From [Lactobacillus] rogosae (lineage in GTDB: Bacteria; Bacillota; Clostridia; Lachnospirales; Lachnospiraceae), in the NCBI GenBank assembly GCA_900112995.1, contig FONU01000012.1, positions 56,998 through 120,997 on the forward strand: DNA of 64,000 nt, in the 5' to 3' direction. Each line of letters starts with the position of its first letter. Positions within the stretch are counted from its first letter, which is position 1. Under the pieces are notes generated by a model. It was not told the DNA's origin. It ran no database searches and saw only the letters and a program-made list of their open reading frames with translations. This document shows positions 45,229 to 56,359 of the stretch, one piece after another. A program made the translations under genes and the position numbers.

Positions 45229-46874
45229 TGAGCCAGTATTGTGGTGAGGATTTAAGCATTAAATATGAAAGAAATAATAATATAAGTTATGCGGTGGTTG
45301 ATATAACTGATAGCAATGAGCTGGTTGAGTATGAGATGAAAATGCTTATGCGAAACAGGCCTGATTATTTTCTTCAATTTTCCATTAACGAGATTAATTC
45401 AAGAAAATGTATATATTATGATATAACTTCAAAACAGCAGTTAAGCACATTGCTTGAATATGGCAAGGTTAATATGTCTGATGTGCAGTCATTGCTTGGC
45501 AACATATCTAAGATGGCAAGAGTTGTAAATGAATATATGCTTAATCTTGATCGTGTAATATTAGACCCAGGATGTATATATATTTCTTTAGTAGATAAGA
45601 AAGTGTATTTTATGTATTCCCTGCTGGATAATAATACGGATTTTTATGGGAAAATGCGAAGCCTGTATGAATATATATTAGAAAGATTTGACCATTCAAT
45701 TGAAAAAATAAGACTTGTAAAATTCTATGAAGCGTACCAGAGAATTCTCGTAAGAGATTACACACCATATAATCTTATGCAGTTATTTGAAGATAATGAA
45801 GATGAAAGTAATTCGGTGGATAAAAGTGGTTCTGATAATACGGCGGAGGGTGGTGAGTATTCTAATATTATCAATAATACAGAGGGAATGGCAGGCTCTA
45901 AGGTTCTCAATAATGCTGATAGTGTGGTAAATTGCAGGGGTGCAAATAATAATGAGAGCACCGTCAATTCTAAATTTCGAAGAAAATCGGATAGTGTACC
46001 GGATTTTAGTTCCCAAACAAATATTAATAAGGGAAGCAGTGCTGATGAGCCGCATACAGATATTAAAGATAAAAGATCATATGCTAATGGGAAGATATTA
46101 TCAGCGGTAAGACCGGAGCCAGTTGGTGTTGAAGAGCATAATAAATGCATTGACAAAAAGACACAGCTTATATTAAAGGCAGTGGCAGTTTTATTGTTAT
46201 ATAACTCAGCGGCAAGTCTTTTGTTTCGTAGTTATGCGGTTGTAAAGCTGGATACAGTTGTATCGGCAGCATTACTTATAGCTGGAATTGTGTTGTTCTA
46301 TATTGCAGATAAGGCGGGTGTGCTTGTTGGAGATTTAAAGCAGGCGAAGTCAGAAAATGTCAACGAAATTCCGTATCGTTTTGACCTTAACGAGGAGATT
46401 GATAATAAGCTTGTAACGGCAGAGGTTATTAAAGATAATGAGGGAAATGTAGATAATAGGGCAGAAGAATGTGAGCATACAATTCTTTTAAGTGACTATC
46501 TTAAATCACTGGCAGAAGAAGATAATAAGAATAATAAGCTTTGCCTTCAAGGTCTGACAGATGATTTGTTTCCTGATGTAAGACCTGATAATGGAGAATA
46601 TGATAATGTTAATAATACCATTGGTCTGTGTAAGTTTCCCTGCACAGTTGGAAGCATCAGGGAAGCTTCTGATGTATACATAGACAATCCGGTTATAAGT
46701 AAGCTTCACGCCTGTTTTTCGTATGGCGATAAAGGTTTCTTTGTAGAGGATATGAATTCGACTAATGGTACTTATATTAATGGTGAGAGACTGAAGGTGC
46801 ATACAAGAGTTAATATTAATAATGGAGATATATTAAAGTTTGCGGCGTATGAGTTCAAAGTAAGTATAGTATAA
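45228..46874 (+). CDS. DUF6382-FHA protein of the tad locus
   Basis: A 548-residue protein. The N-terminal 190 residues resemble DUF6382. An Asn/Ser-rich linker follows, then two hydrophobic segments (about 313-360), then a C-terminal FHA domain from about 465 (TVGSIREASDVYIDNPVISKLHACF, DMNSTNGTYINGERL). FHA domains bind phosphothreonine, so this protein likely couples the pilus system to Ser/Thr kinase signalling. Confidence 0.8.
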   Translation: MSQYCGEDLSIKYERNNNISYAVVDITDSNELVEYEMKMLMRNRPDYFLQFSINEINSRKCIYYDITSKQQLSTLLEYGKVNMSDVQSLLGNISKMARVVNEYMLNLDRVILDPGCIYISLVDKKVYFMYSLLDNNTDFYGKMRSLYEYILERFDHSIEKIRLVKFYEAYQRILVRDYTPYNLMQLFEDNEDESNSVDKSGSDNTAEGGEYSNIINNTEGMAGSKVLNNADSVVNCRGANNNESTVNSKFRRKSDSVPDFSSQTNINKGSSADEPHTDIKDKRSYANGKILSAVRPEPVGVEEHNKCIDKKTQLILKAVAVLLLYNSAASLLFRSYAVVKLDTVVSAALLIAGIVLFYIADKAGVLVGDLKQAKSENVNEIPYRFDLNEEIDNKLVTAEVIKDNEGNVDNRAEECEHTILLSDYLKSLAEEDNKNNKLCLQGLTDDLFPDVRPDNGEYDNVNNTIGLCKFPCTVGSIREASDVYIDNPVISKLHACFSYGDKGFFVEDMNSTNGTYINGERLKVHTRVNINNGDILKFAAYEFKVSIV

Positions 46875-46983
46875 AGTAAGTGTATAAAGTCAGTACAGTA
46901 AATGTCGCCAAAATCTAATACTTGTGTTACAATTATCGGAAAGCTTAATTGATAACAGGTATATTTGGGAGGATATTAATTAT

Positions 46984-47976
46984 ATGAATGTAAACATATA
47001 TTATGGTGGACGAGGTCTTGTAGATGACCCGACAATTGTCGTTATTAACAGAATCCAGGAAGTGTTAGAGGAACTTAATGTTCACGTTACAAGGTATAAT
47101 CTTTATGAGATAAAGAATACAATTACAACTCTTTCGCAGTCAGTAGTTGAGGCAGACGGAGTTGTGTTTGCTACTACAGTTGAGTGGGTTGGTATGGGAG
47201 GCTATATGCAGACACTTCTTGACTCCTGCTGGCTATATGCAGACAAGAGCAGAACATCATCTACGTATATGTTTCCGGTGGTTATGTCAAGAGCATATGG
47301 AGAACGTGAAGTTGTTACAGCACTCAGCAATTCGTGGGAGATAATAGGTGGAGTTGTAGGCGAGTCATTAAGTGCTTATGTAGACGATACAACAGATTTT
47401 GAATTTAATAACGAATATAAAGAGATAATCGAAAAATATGCTGAAAATATATACAGAACCATATCAAAGGGCTTAAGAAATCTTCCTTCAAGCAGTCAGA
47501 CTATAAGAAAGAATGTTATTAAAGAGGTTGTTAATTTCACACCTCAGGAGAGTGAACAGCTATCTAAGTATGCATCTGATGATGAATTTGTTAAGACACA
47601 GAAAGAGGATATAGAGTCACTTGCAAGCATATATAAAGAACTTCTTAGTGATGAACAGAATGGTGGAGATGATTATTATCTTAGCGTATTCAGAAATCAT
47701 TTTAAGCCACAGCTTAATTATAATGGCAGGTATATGTTTATGATAAGCGATAAGGATAAGAATATTATAGTTAATGTTCAGGGAAGCAATCTTACAGTAG
47801 AGTTTGGTCAGGATATGGAAGCTGATGTTATTGGTAAAATGTCTAAAGAAACCTTTGACCGCATAGTTCAGGGGAGAATTACATTCCACAGGGCATTTAT
47901 GACTGGAGATATGACAGCCAAAGGTAATTTCAGAACATTAAGAATGTTAGACGAAGTATTTAATTTTGAAGATTAA
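46984..47976 (+). CDS. Flavodoxin-like protein with C-terminal SCP2 domain
   Basis: A 330-residue protein. The N-terminal half (NVNIYYGGRG, TTVEWVGMGGYMQTLLDSCW) resembles NADPH-dependent FMN reductases. The C-terminal 100 residues (ISDKDKNIIVNVQGSNLTVEFG, TGDMTAKGNFRTLRMLDEVF) are an SCP2 sterol-carrier-like domain. Probably an electron-transfer or lipid-related enzyme; substrate unknown. The ATG at 46984 follows GGGAGG; its 3' end overlaps the convergent kinase gene by 17 bases. Confidence 0.75.
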   Translation: MNVNIYYGGRGLVDDPTIVVINRIQEVLEELNVHVTRYNLYEIKNTITTLSQSVVEADGVVFATTVEWVGMGGYMQTLLDSCWLYADKSRTSSTYMFPVVMSRAYGEREVVTALSNSWEIIGGVVGESLSAYVDDTTDFEFNNEYKEIIEKYAENIYRTISKGLRNLPSSSQTIRKNVIKEVVNFTPQESEQLSKYASDDEFVKTQKEDIESLASIYKELLSDEQNGGDDYYLSVFRNHFKPQLNYNGRYMFMISDKDKNIIVNVQGSNLTVEFGQDMEADVIGKMSKETFDRIVQGRITFHRAFMTGDMTAKGNFRTLRMLDEVFNFED

Positions 47977-48790
47977 AAGCGAAAACTGTAGTTACTACAT
48001 CATTATCGGATATGATATTCCAGTCAATGCCGCTTAAAAGGCATATCTGGTTCACAATTGAAAGACCAAGACCAGTGTGCCCCTTGTGTGTTGTGTAGAA
48101 AGGCTTGCAGAGCTTACTTTTAAGTCCAGGTCTGTTACAGTTATTATCATTAATGTCATTGTTAATGCAGGAGCTGATATTGTCAGGCTGGTAAATAGAG
48201 CTGCCGTTATTGGTTTTATTACTTCCTATTGAAAGAATCAGCTTATCTTTAATGTCAGGTGACATTATAGCGGACAATATAAGTATACAATTGTTACAGT
48301 TACGCTCACTGGCGGCTTCGTAAGCATTATCAATGATTTCTTTTAAGGCAATATTAAGATAATGAGAGCTGGCATATATTGAAGCTGAACTACATTCCAG
48401 GCTGATATTAGAAGTATCAAGGGCTATAAGACCATTGTATCTTGATTTGATATATTCGTTAATGTTGTTAATGATATCAGATAGAGTACAGCTTACCGTT
48501 TCGCTTTGCTTGAAGCTGTATCTGTAGATAGATGTTCTTTCAAGATAATTAACAAGTTCATCTATTGTTGAACCCATATTATTCCAGAATTTGTTACTGC
48601 GAAGTTCATCATTGCGGCTTGAAAGAAGCTGGTAGCAGGTCTTTAAATAGGCTGCCTGGTTCTTGATTTCGTGAGAGATTACAGAGCTTTCTTCAAGGGC
48701 GGCACTGCATACGCTGTTAATTGCATCAGATAACTGTTTATTATCACTACAGTTATTGGATATAGTTGTATATTCGTTAAAAGTTAGCAT
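47960..48790 (-). CDS. Soluble orphan sensor histidine kinase
   Basis: A 276-residue kinase without membrane helices. His40 in SHEIKNQ, N box LKEIIDNAYEAA and G box TGLGLSIV are present. There is no sensor domain, so it may act on partners in the cytoplasm. No response regulator is adjacent. An Asn-rich segment (NNDINDNNCN) interrupts the ATPase domain. The ATG at 48790 has GGGG 6 bases upstream; the ATG at 48802 is an alternative. Confidence 0.8.
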   Translation of the reverse strand: MLTFNEYTTISNNCSDNKQLSDAINSVCSAALEESSVISHEIKNQAAYLKTCYQLLSSRNDELRSNKFWNNMGSTIDELVNYLERTSIYRYSFKQSETVSCTLSDIINNINEYIKSRYNGLIALDTSNISLECSSASIYASSHYLNIALKEIIDNAYEAASERNCNNCILILSAIMSPDIKDKLILSIGSNKTNNGSSIYQPDNISSCINNDINDNNCNRPGLKSKLCKPFYTTHKGHTGLGLSIVNQICLLSGIDWNIISDNDVVTTVFAFNLQN

Positions 48791-48932
48791 TACAATCCCC
48801 ATTCTGCCATTTGGCTGTACTTTTTTGTCTTTTAAAGCAAATAATATTGTAATCCACCTTGCTTTAAGTTATTATACGAGTATATACTGAAACATAAAAT
48901 AAGTAAATAATAAATGGGAGGAGATATGCTCT

Positions 48933-49349
48933 ATGAAAAAAGATGATTGCATATTCTGCAAGCTGGCTAATGGAGACATACCAACTAATTCATTATATGA
49001 GGATGATATTGTAAAAGTTATATTTGATGCAGGTCCTGCATCAGATGGACACGTTTTAATTCTTCCAAAGAACCATTATGATGACATATATTCTATGGAT
49101 GAAGATACAGCAGCTCATATATTTAAGGTTGCTACAAGGATTGCCAAAGCATATAAACAGTCATTGGATTATGAAGGACTTAATATAGTACAGAATAATG
49201 GCGAGGCAGCAGGCCAGACAGTATTCCATTTTCATATGCACATCATTCCTAGATATAAGAATGATACAGTTAATGTAGGCTGGAAGCCGGGAGAAGCTAA
49301 AGAAGATGTTATTAATGCTATAAAGAATAAGGTTACACCTTATTTATAA
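48933..49349 (+). CDS. HIT family nucleotide hydrolase
   Basis: A 138-residue HIT protein with zinc-like CIFCKL at the start and HFHMHIIPRY near 98-107 (the HxHxH motif). Enzymes of this group cleave nucleoside phosphoramidates or dinucleoside polyphosphates. ATG start with GGGAGGAG upstream. Confidence 0.93.
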   Translation: MKKDDCIFCKLANGDIPTNSLYEDDIVKVIFDAGPASDGHVLILPKNHYDDIYSMDEDTAAHIFKVATRIAKAYKQSLDYEGLNIVQNNGEAAGQTVFHFHMHIIPRYKNDTVNVGWKPGEAKEDVINAIKNKVTPYL

Positions 49350-49417
49350 AATATAAGCATATAATTAATAGCTAGATGTTTAATAACATATATAATATTC
49401 AGGAGGAACAATAATCA

Positions 49418-51703
49418 ATGGTTAAGTTAAGCAAAGGTGGGGCATATCTCATTAATGGAACAGAAATTATTGAAGATAGCCAGACAGCATTAGCACAGGT
49501 AGCTGCTAAGACAGGCAGTAATATCACAAGTGAAGAGGCGGCAAAGAATACAATTGCCTATGGAATTCTTAAATCACATAATACCTCAGATAATATGGAC
49601 AAGCTTAAGATAAAGTTTGATAAGATGACTTCACACGATATTACATTCGTAGGAATTATACAGACAGCAAGAGCATCAGGACTTGAGAAGTTCCCAATAC
49701 CTTATGTACTTACTAACTGTCACAACAGTTTATGTGCAGTAGGTGGAACAATTAACGAAGATGATCATATGTTTGGACTTACATGTGCTAAGAAATACGG
49801 CGGAATATATGTACCTCCACATCAGGCCGTTATTCACCAGTTTGCAAGAGAAATGCTTGCAGAAGGCGGCAAGATGATACTTGGTTCAGACAGCCATACA
49901 CGTTATGGTGCACTTGGTACTATGGCAATGGGTGAAGGTGGACCAGAGCTTGTTAAACAGCTTCTTAATAAGACATACGATATTAATATGCCGGGTGTTG
50001 TAGCTATCTATATGACAGGTGAGCCAATGAAGGGCGTAGGTCCTCAGGACGTTGCACTTGCAATTATAGGTGAGGTATTCGCTAACGGATATGTTAAGAA
50101 TAAGGTTATGGAATTCGTTGGACCAGGTGTGTCTAACTTAAGTGCTGATTTCAGAATTGGCGTTGATGTTATGACAACAGAGACAACTTGTCTTTCATCA
50201 ATATGGAGAACTGATGAAAAGATTAAGGAATTCTATGATATACACGGAAGAAGCGAGAGCTACAAGGAACTTAATCCTGGCAGTGTCGCATATTATGACG
50301 GAGTTGTATATGTTGACCTTAGTAAGATTAAGCCAATGATAGCAATGCCATTCCATCCAAGTAATACATATACTATTGATGAACTTAATGCTAACCTTGA
50401 GGATATTTTAAGAGATGTAGAGAAGAAGGCACTTGTAAGTCTTGACGGACAGGTAGACTTCAAGCTTACTAATAAGATTAAAGATGGCAGGCTTTATGTA
50501 GATCAGGGAATTATCGCTGGTTGTGCAGGTGGTGGATTTGAGAATATCTGTGCGGCAGCAGACATATTAAGAGGCCATTCAATAGGTGCAGACGAGTTCA
50601 CATTAAGCGTATATCCAGCAAGTACACCTATATATATGGAGCTTGCAAGAAATGGACGTCTTGCTGACCTTATGGAGACAGGTGCAATTGTTAAGACTGC
50701 ATTCTGTGGACCTTGCTTTGGTGCTGGTGATACTCCTGCAAACAACGCATTTTCTATCAGACATTCTACAAGAAACTTCTCTAACAGAGAAGGTTCTAAG
50801 TTACAGAATGGACAGATATCATCAGTTGCACTTATGGATGCAAGATCTATTGCAGCTACAGCAGCTAATAAGGGCTTCCTTACAGCAGCTACAGATTGTG
50901 ATGTAGAATTCACAGGACCAACATATCATTTTGATAGTGCTATATATGCTAACAGAGTATTTGACAGCAAGGGTGTAGCAGACCCAGAACAGGAAATACA
51001 GTTTGGACCTAATATTAAGGACTGGCCAGAGATGGTAGCACTCCCAGAGAACTTAATCATTAAGGTTGTATCAGAAATTCACGACCCAGTTACAACAACA
51101 GATGAACTTATCCCATCAGGAGAGACATCATCATACCGTTCTAATCCTTTAGGACTTGCAGAATTTGCTCTTTCAAGAAAAGACCCAGCATATGTTGGAC
51201 GTGCTAAAGAAGTACAGAAGGCAGAGAAAGCAAGAGAAGCTGGCGAATGTATGGGAGAAGCACTTCCAGAGTTAAGAGATATTATGCATAAGATTAAAGA
51301 AACTTATGATGTAAGCAAAGAAAATGTTGGTGTTGGAAGCACAATATTTGCAGTTAAGCCAGGTGATGGTTCGGCAAGAGAGCAGGCAGCATCATGTCAG
51401 AAGGTTCTTGGCGGATGGGCTAATATAGCTAATGAGTACGCTACTAAGAGATACCGTTCTAACCTTATTAACTGGGGTATGCTTCCATTTATAATAGATA
51501 AGGGAGAACTTCCATTTACTAATGGAGATTATATCTTTATACCTAAGATAGCTGATGCGGTTAAGAATAAGGCTACATCAATGAAAGCATATGTAGTTAA
51601 CAAAGATATGAAAGAATTTGAACTTAAAATGGATGAGCTTACAGATGATGAGCGTGAGATAATTCTTGACGGATGTCTTATTAACTACTACAGAAACCAT
51701 TAA
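49418..51703 (+). CDS. Aconitase-family hydratase
   Basis: A 761-residue Fe-S hydro-lyase. Cluster cysteines are at about 369 (AGCAGGG) and about 430/433 (CGPC). Substrate-site motifs are GSDSHTRYG and [10 protein letters not shown]. The sequence resembles the YbhJ-like hydratase group more than classical AcnA or AcnB, so citrate/isocitrate is likely but not proven as substrate. AGGAGG ribosome site. No other TCA gene is adjacent. Confidence 0.85.
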   Translation: MVKLSKGGAYLINGTEIIEDSQTALAQVAAKTGSNITSEEAAKNTIAYGILKSHNTSDNMDKLKIKFDKMTSHDITFVGIIQTARASGLEKFPIPYVLTNCHNSLCAVGGTINEDDHMFGLTCAKKYGGIYVPPHQAVIHQFAREMLAEGGKMILGSDSHTRYGALGTMAMGEGGPELVKQLLNKTYDINMPGVVAIYMTGEPMKGVGPQDVALAIIGEVFANGYVKNKVMEFVGPGVSNLSADFRIGVDVMTTETTCLSSIWRTDEKIKEFYDIHGRSESYKELNPGSVAYYDGVVYVDLSKIKPMIAMPFHPSNTYTIDELNANLEDILRDVEKKALVSLDGQVDFKLTNKIKDGRLYVDQGIIAGCAGGGFENICAAADILRGHSIGADEFTLSVYPASTPIYMELARNGRLADLMETGAIVKTAFCGPCFGAGDTPANNAFSIRHSTRNFSNREGSKLQNGQISSVALMDARSIAATAANKGFLTAATDCDVEFTGPTYHFDSAIYANRVFDSKGVADPEQEIQFGPNIKDWPEMVALPENLIIKVVSEIHDPVTTTDELIPSGETSSYRSNPLGLAEFALSRKDPAYVGRAKEVQKAEKAREAGECMGEALPELRDIMHKIKETYDVSKENVGVGSTIFAVKPGDGSAREQAASCQKVLGGWANIANEYATKRYRSNLINWGMLPFIIDKGELPFTNGDYIFIPKIADAVKNKATSMKAYVVNKDMKEFELKMDELTDDEREIILDGCLINYYRNH

Positions 51704-51722
51704 TATAAAATAGAGGCAGATA

Positions 51723-52814
51723 ATGGCAGAACAGAATATACTCAATGGTGACCAGCAGGTTTTAGAGCAGATTCTTGGCGATATTAATGAACACGCTGAA
51801 AAGAAAGAACGTCTTGAGCGTATGTCAGTAAGTATCAGGGATATAACCAAGGAGATAGATAGCACCACTAAAGCTATGGAAGATGAGATTTCGTCAAGAA
51901 TAAGTGAAAGTACGGACTCTATATGTGCAGGTTATGATAAAGCGGTTTCACAGGATAAAGACACAATTAAGCAGGTTCAGGCAGACAGAGATAAAGCTAA
52001 GATGCAGGGGATTAAAGAGCGAATAGCTTCTGAGACAGCATCTTTAAGAGCTGAGAATAAGAGCCTTCAGAATGAGATTAATGAAGCATTTATTCAGGAG
52101 AATATACCTCGTATTGTTAATAATTCATTTTTTATGGCATTATATATTTCAAGAAAAGTCAGAGATGTATTAGTGTATACTTTATTTCTGCTCATAGTAT
52201 TTGCATTAATACCTGCGGCATTATATTTATTACCAGTCATACCAGCATATGTACCGGTTATATATGCTGGCGTGATGGGAATATTACTTCTTATAATTGG
52301 AAGAAGCGTATATATTAACCTTATACTTGCACATAAGGATACTATTATGGCGGCAAGGGATACCAGGTATAAGATAAGGGATAATAAAAGAATAATCAAA
52401 AAGACACAACATTCAATCAAGAAAGATAAAGACGAAGCTATGTATGGGCTTGAAAGCTTTGATAACAGAATTAATTCTATCGGTGATAATATTAAAAAGA
52501 CCGAGGAAGAGAAGCAGAATGCTTTAAGGGAATTTGAAGAAACTGTAAAGCCGGACCTTGTTAAAGAGGTAGAGGGCAGATACTTAGATAAGCTTAATCT
52601 TATGAGAGAAGAACTTGCCAAGAAGAAAGATGAATATATGAAGTTAGATGACCTCATCAAACAGCAGAGAATATATATATCATCTAATTATGAAGCTTAT
52701 CTTGGTAAAGAATTTGTTAATGTCCAGCGCTTAACAGAACTTGATAATATTATCAGTTCAGGAGAAGCACAGACTATTTCGCAGGCAATGGCTGTATACA
52801 AGAATAGGAAATAA
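51723..52814 (+). CDS. Coiled-coil protein with two membrane helices, unknown function
   Basis: A 363-residue protein: coiled coil (about 20-120), two hydrophobic helices (about 145-210) and a second long coiled coil (about 215-330). I do not recognise the family. It follows the hydratase by 19 bases and may be co-transcribed, yet no functional link is apparent. Confidence 0.65.
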   Translation: MAEQNILNGDQQVLEQILGDINEHAEKKERLERMSVSIRDITKEIDSTTKAMEDEISSRISESTDSICAGYDKAVSQDKDTIKQVQADRDKAKMQGIKERIASETASLRAENKSLQNEINEAFIQENIPRIVNNSFFMALYISRKVRDVLVYTLFLLIVFALIPAALYLLPVIPAYVPVIYAGVMGILLLIIGRSVYINLILAHKDTIMAARDTRYKIRDNKRIIKKTQHSIKKDKDEAMYGLESFDNRINSIGDNIKKTEEEKQNALREFEETVKPDLVKEVEGRYLDKLNLMREELAKKKDEYMKLDDLIKQQRIYISSNYEAYLGKEFVNVQRLTELDNIISSGEAQTISQAMAVYKNRK

Positions 52815-52817
52815 CCA

Positions 52818-53387
52818 TCAGGCTATAGTTTTTGGGGTAATAATTAATATATTGCCCGATATAAGCAGTGCATTGAGTGCGTTAAATATTACATCAGCAA
52901 GCTGGATTATAAGGTAAAGACGGGTTGTCTGAAGTATGGAGTGATTAGAATTACTGGAAGAATTAACGATTCCGGTAATGTGAACAGCTCCGACTTCAGG
53001 CAGCTTTTTTTTGACCCCGAGTCCAGGTTTTAAAGGACCTTCTCCTAAAGTGATAAGTCCGATATGTTCTTCACGTCCAAGAGAAGCATCAATCGCAATA
53101 ATAAAAGGATCAACAAAGGTTTCATTGATTTTGTCTATATATAGTTGAAGATTGCCTGCGTGTACAGGATGCATTAGATCTCCATATATGTAGAATCCAC
53201 ATTGAGGTGCCTTCTTTAGCTTGTACCCAATAAGAGGTCCAAGACTGTCGCCGGTTGAGCGGTCACTGCCAATACATAGAATTATGATTTCCTGATTAGG
53301 CTTCTTCTTAGTGTTTATTATTGACTTAAGTCGTATGCTTAATAATAAAGCAGCTTTTTCGCTGGAAGAATCAAAATAATAATTCAT
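52818..53387 (-). CDS. yyaC: YyaC-like putative spore protease
   Basis: A 189-residue protein of the YyaC/GPR-related family: CIGSDRSTGDSLGPLIG, IAIDASLGR and GEGPLKPGLGVKKKLPEVGAVHITG are its marks. In Bacillus it is expressed in sporulation. It converges with the coiled-coil gene at a 3-base gap. Confidence 0.88.
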   Translation of the reverse strand: MNYYFDSSSEKAALLLSIRLKSIINTKKKPNQEIIILCIGSDRSTGDSLGPLIGYKLKKAPQCGFYIYGDLMHPVHAGNLQLYIDKINETFVDPFIIAIDASLGREEHIGLITLGEGPLKPGLGVKKKLPEVGAVHITGIVNSSSNSNHSILQTTRLYLIIQLADVIFNALNALLISGNILIITPKTIA

Positions 53388-53633
53388 AAGACCTCACTTC
53401 TTCGCACAATTTGCAATATATTTTTAAGATAATATATTTAGTGGCATCAAAAAATATTACAAAAAATAAAATTAAATTATCCAGCCGACATATTATGATA
53501 AAATTCTTAAGTTTATGGTGCTATTATGCAAATATCAAAAGTGGACATACCTAATGCGGCAATACATATGTGCGCTGTCAGAATGTATTGTTGTGTGTCT
53601 ATTGCTTAATATCAGCGCAGGAATGAGGAGGGT

Positions 53634-54929
53634 ATGATTGAGATTATATGTAATAAAGATGAGTCGGATAAGAATTCGCACCATGTAAAAGAAGGTGTGA
53701 CAAGCATAAGAAGACCAAAGAATATAAAGCAGATAGGTGATGTAAGCTCTGATAAGAAAATATACATAGAAGATTATGCGTTTACATACATCAATTCTAT
53801 TGCATATAATAATCCAATGATAGAGCAGGCTGGCGTGTTATTAGGCGAGCTGCAGAAGGACAGTGAGGAAAAATGCGTATTTGTAAAGGGGGTAATTAAA
53901 TCTGTTGTAGAGGATAAGGGGGAGAGAATACGTTTTGATGAAAATGTATGGAACAGAATATATTCAGATACAGAGAAATATTTTCCAAATCTGTCGGTTG
54001 TGGGCTGGTTTGCAGTTGTGCCAGATTTAACAAGTGAGAGAATGGCAAGGCTTAAGAAAATCCATCTTGATAATTTTGCGGGTATGATGAAGACATTATA
54101 TCTTGTGGATACAGCCTGTAAAGAGGAGCATTTTTACCTGTATGAAAATGGAAGCCTTAGAAAACAGAAAGGGTATGTGTGTTTCTATGAGCGGAATTAT
54201 GAAATGCAGGAATATATGCTTGAACGCAATGGAAAGAAATCCTGTGAGGATTCCAGGACTGATAAGGTTATGCAGACAATAAGAAATGTAATCAAAGAAA
54301 AAGATGAGCTGCACGAACAGAAGAAAAGCAATTCATTTATGTATGTTATGAGTACATTTCTTGTTGTGGTTATAATTGTTATTGGAATTAATCTTATGAA
54401 CAGCTATGAGAAGATGAAGCAGTTCGACAAGTCGATTAATACTCTTATGAATCAGATGTCGGGAAATGATACAGACCAGTCAGACAATCAGGATGACACG
54501 GTTACAGTGAACAAGTTGTCAGGAGATGTGTATCCAACTAAAGGTGATACAGACACATCACAGAACGAAGATAATATGAAAAATGCGGATAACTACAGTA
54601 ATGCAGGCAGTAATTCCAGCGGCACAGAAAGAAACTCCGGCAGTGCGAATAGTTCGGAAAGTTTGAATAACTCAGACGATGCGAATGGCGTGGGTGATGA
54701 GAACAGCTCTGACAGCAGCACGGCCCCTAAGACAGCACAGGGTGTTTCGTCTGGTGATGATACGGCGGCTTATACAGCTTATGTATATACGGTAAAGACA
54801 GGGGATACACTTATGAGCATATGCAAGAAGCATTATGGAACTACAACTAAATATACAGAGGTTCTTAAGTATAATGAATTAGATGATGCCAATGTTCTAT
54901 ATGTCGGACAAGAAATAAAACTTCCTTGA
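53634..54929 (+). CDS. MPN-like domain, membrane helix and LysM protein
   Basis: A 431-residue protein. The N-terminal 190 residues look like an MPN/JAMM domain (MIEQAGVLLGEL, then VVGWFAVVPDLTSERM), but the catalytic His-x-His is replaced, so it is probably not a protease. A membrane helix (about 236-256) is followed by a long Ser/Asn/Asp-rich linker and a LysM domain at the C-terminus (YTVKTGDTLMSICKKHYG) that would bind peptidoglycan outside. It may tie an inner protein complex to the wall. Confidence 0.75.
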   Translation: MIEIICNKDESDKNSHHVKEGVTSIRRPKNIKQIGDVSSDKKIYIEDYAFTYINSIAYNNPMIEQAGVLLGELQKDSEEKCVFVKGVIKSVVEDKGERIRFDENVWNRIYSDTEKYFPNLSVVGWFAVVPDLTSERMARLKKIHLDNFAGMMKTLYLVDTACKEEHFYLYENGSLRKQKGYVCFYERNYEMQEYMLERNGKKSCEDSRTDKVMQTIRNVIKEKDELHEQKKSNSFMYVMSTFLVVVIIVIGINLMNSYEKMKQFDKSINTLMNQMSGNDTDQSDNQDDTVTVNKLSGDVYPTKGDTDTSQNEDNMKNADNYSNAGSNSSGTERNSGSANSSESLNNSDDANGVGDENSSDSSTAPKTAQGVSSGDDTAAYTAYVYTVKTGDTLMSICKKHYGTTTKYTEVLKYNELDDANVLYVGQEIKLP

Positions 54930-54996
54930 ATATTTATGGGGATAATGTATAATAAAATCAGCTTTTAAGCCTTGATTATAATAAAGGGGACAACAG

Positions 54997-56259
54997 ATGG
55001 CTGATATAATTTCAGGAAGTTCAAGATTTAATGGAGATAAGAACGCTCCGGCAAGAAAAGTAATACAGATGAATAATGTTTCGGAGGCGGCGACGCACGA
55101 AACGGAAGATGATGAGATTGTCAAACACAGAATAAAGAAGCATAGAAGACATATGGTAATAATAGCTGCTATTGGCGTGATTGTAATCGCAATTGCGGTA
55201 GTGCTTGTTATGAGGCTTATTGATGGATATGTATTTACCTCGTATTCAGTTACAGGTTCTCTTAACAGGGAAGATATTGAGTCTTCTGGCTATATAGCAT
55301 ATGGTGATGGTTATATAAGATACAGTAATGATGGTGCAGCATATTATACGGCCAAGGGCAAGGCACTGTGGAACCAGACATATTCTATGCAGAAGCCGCA
55401 GGTTAAGATATGTGAGGACTGTGTTGCAATAGGAGATATTAACGGCAATACGATATATATTTTTAATAAAAATGGCAATATAGGAAAAGTAGATACTTCA
55501 CTTGTCATATCGCAGATTGAGGTTGCAGCTAATGGAGCAGTTGCGGCAGTGCTTGAAGATAATGAAGCTAACTACATCAATATGTATGACAAGGAAGGCA
55601 ATAAAATCTACAGTGTAAAGACAACACTTGCAGGAGATGGATATCCGCTTGATATAAGTATTTCCAACGACTCAGCCAAGCTTATCGCCTCATATGTATA
55701 TGTAAGCGGTGAAGAGATTAAGACTAATGTGGTGTTCTACAACTTTTCGGAGGTGGGACAGAATGAAACTGAGCGAGTTGTTGGTGGTTTCAATCATTAT
55801 AATGACGTGCTTGTTGGAGATGTCCAGTTCTTAAGCAATAATATAGCGGTAGCAGTTGGAGAAAATGTAATAAGCATATATAAAATAAAGGAATATCCAA
55901 GTCTTGAAAAGGAAATACAGATAGATAATACAATAGACAGGGTATTCTTTGGCACAGATTATATTGGCCTTGTGCTGGATAACTCAGACTCAGGAGAATT
56001 ATACAAAATGGTTGTATACAATTTTTCTGGTTCAAAGGTGTGTGAAGCTGAATTCGGAACACAGGTTGATAATATACAGTTTGATGGTTCAAGTGTAGTT
56101 ATGAATAATTCGACTTCATTTTCTGTATTCAATCTTAAAGGAAAGAATGTTGCTAATATGAGCTTTGATATGCCGGCTAGTAAGGTACTTCCAACAGGTA
56201 CAAGAGGTGAATATATATTAATTAACACCAAGTATATCCAGAATATTAAACTCAAGTAA
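54997..56259 (+). CDS. DUF5711 family membrane-anchored protein
   Basis: A 420-residue protein with a basic cytoplasmic tail, one membrane helix (about 53-73) and an outer region built of repeated beta strands (YNFSEVG, IYKIKEYPS, FNLKGKNV), like a beta propeller. It resembles DUF5711. It lies between the LysM protein and the CvpA-like gene, suggesting an envelope role. Confidence 0.7.
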   Translation: MADIISGSSRFNGDKNAPARKVIQMNNVSEAATHETEDDEIVKHRIKKHRRHMVIIAAIGVIVIAIAVVLVMRLIDGYVFTSYSVTGSLNREDIESSGYIAYGDGYIRYSNDGAAYYTAKGKALWNQTYSMQKPQVKICEDCVAIGDINGNTIYIFNKNGNIGKVDTSLVISQIEVAANGAVAAVLEDNEANYINMYDKEGNKIYSVKTTLAGDGYPLDISISNDSAKLIASYVYVSGEEIKTNVVFYNFSEVGQNETERVVGGFNHYNDVLVGDVQFLSNNIAVAVGENVISIYKIKEYPSLEKEIQIDNTIDRVFFGTDYIGLVLDNSDSGELYKMVVYNFSGSKVCEAEFGTQVDNIQFDGSSVVMNNSTSFSVFNLKGKNVANMSFDMPASKVLPTGTRGEYILINTKYIQNIKLK

Positions 56260-56359
56260 CTACAATTTAGATAATAAATAATGTCTGGAATGACTCAATG
56301 ACGGATAATGAATTATATGAAATATAATGGTAATTTTATAATATTTAACAGGAGATGAT

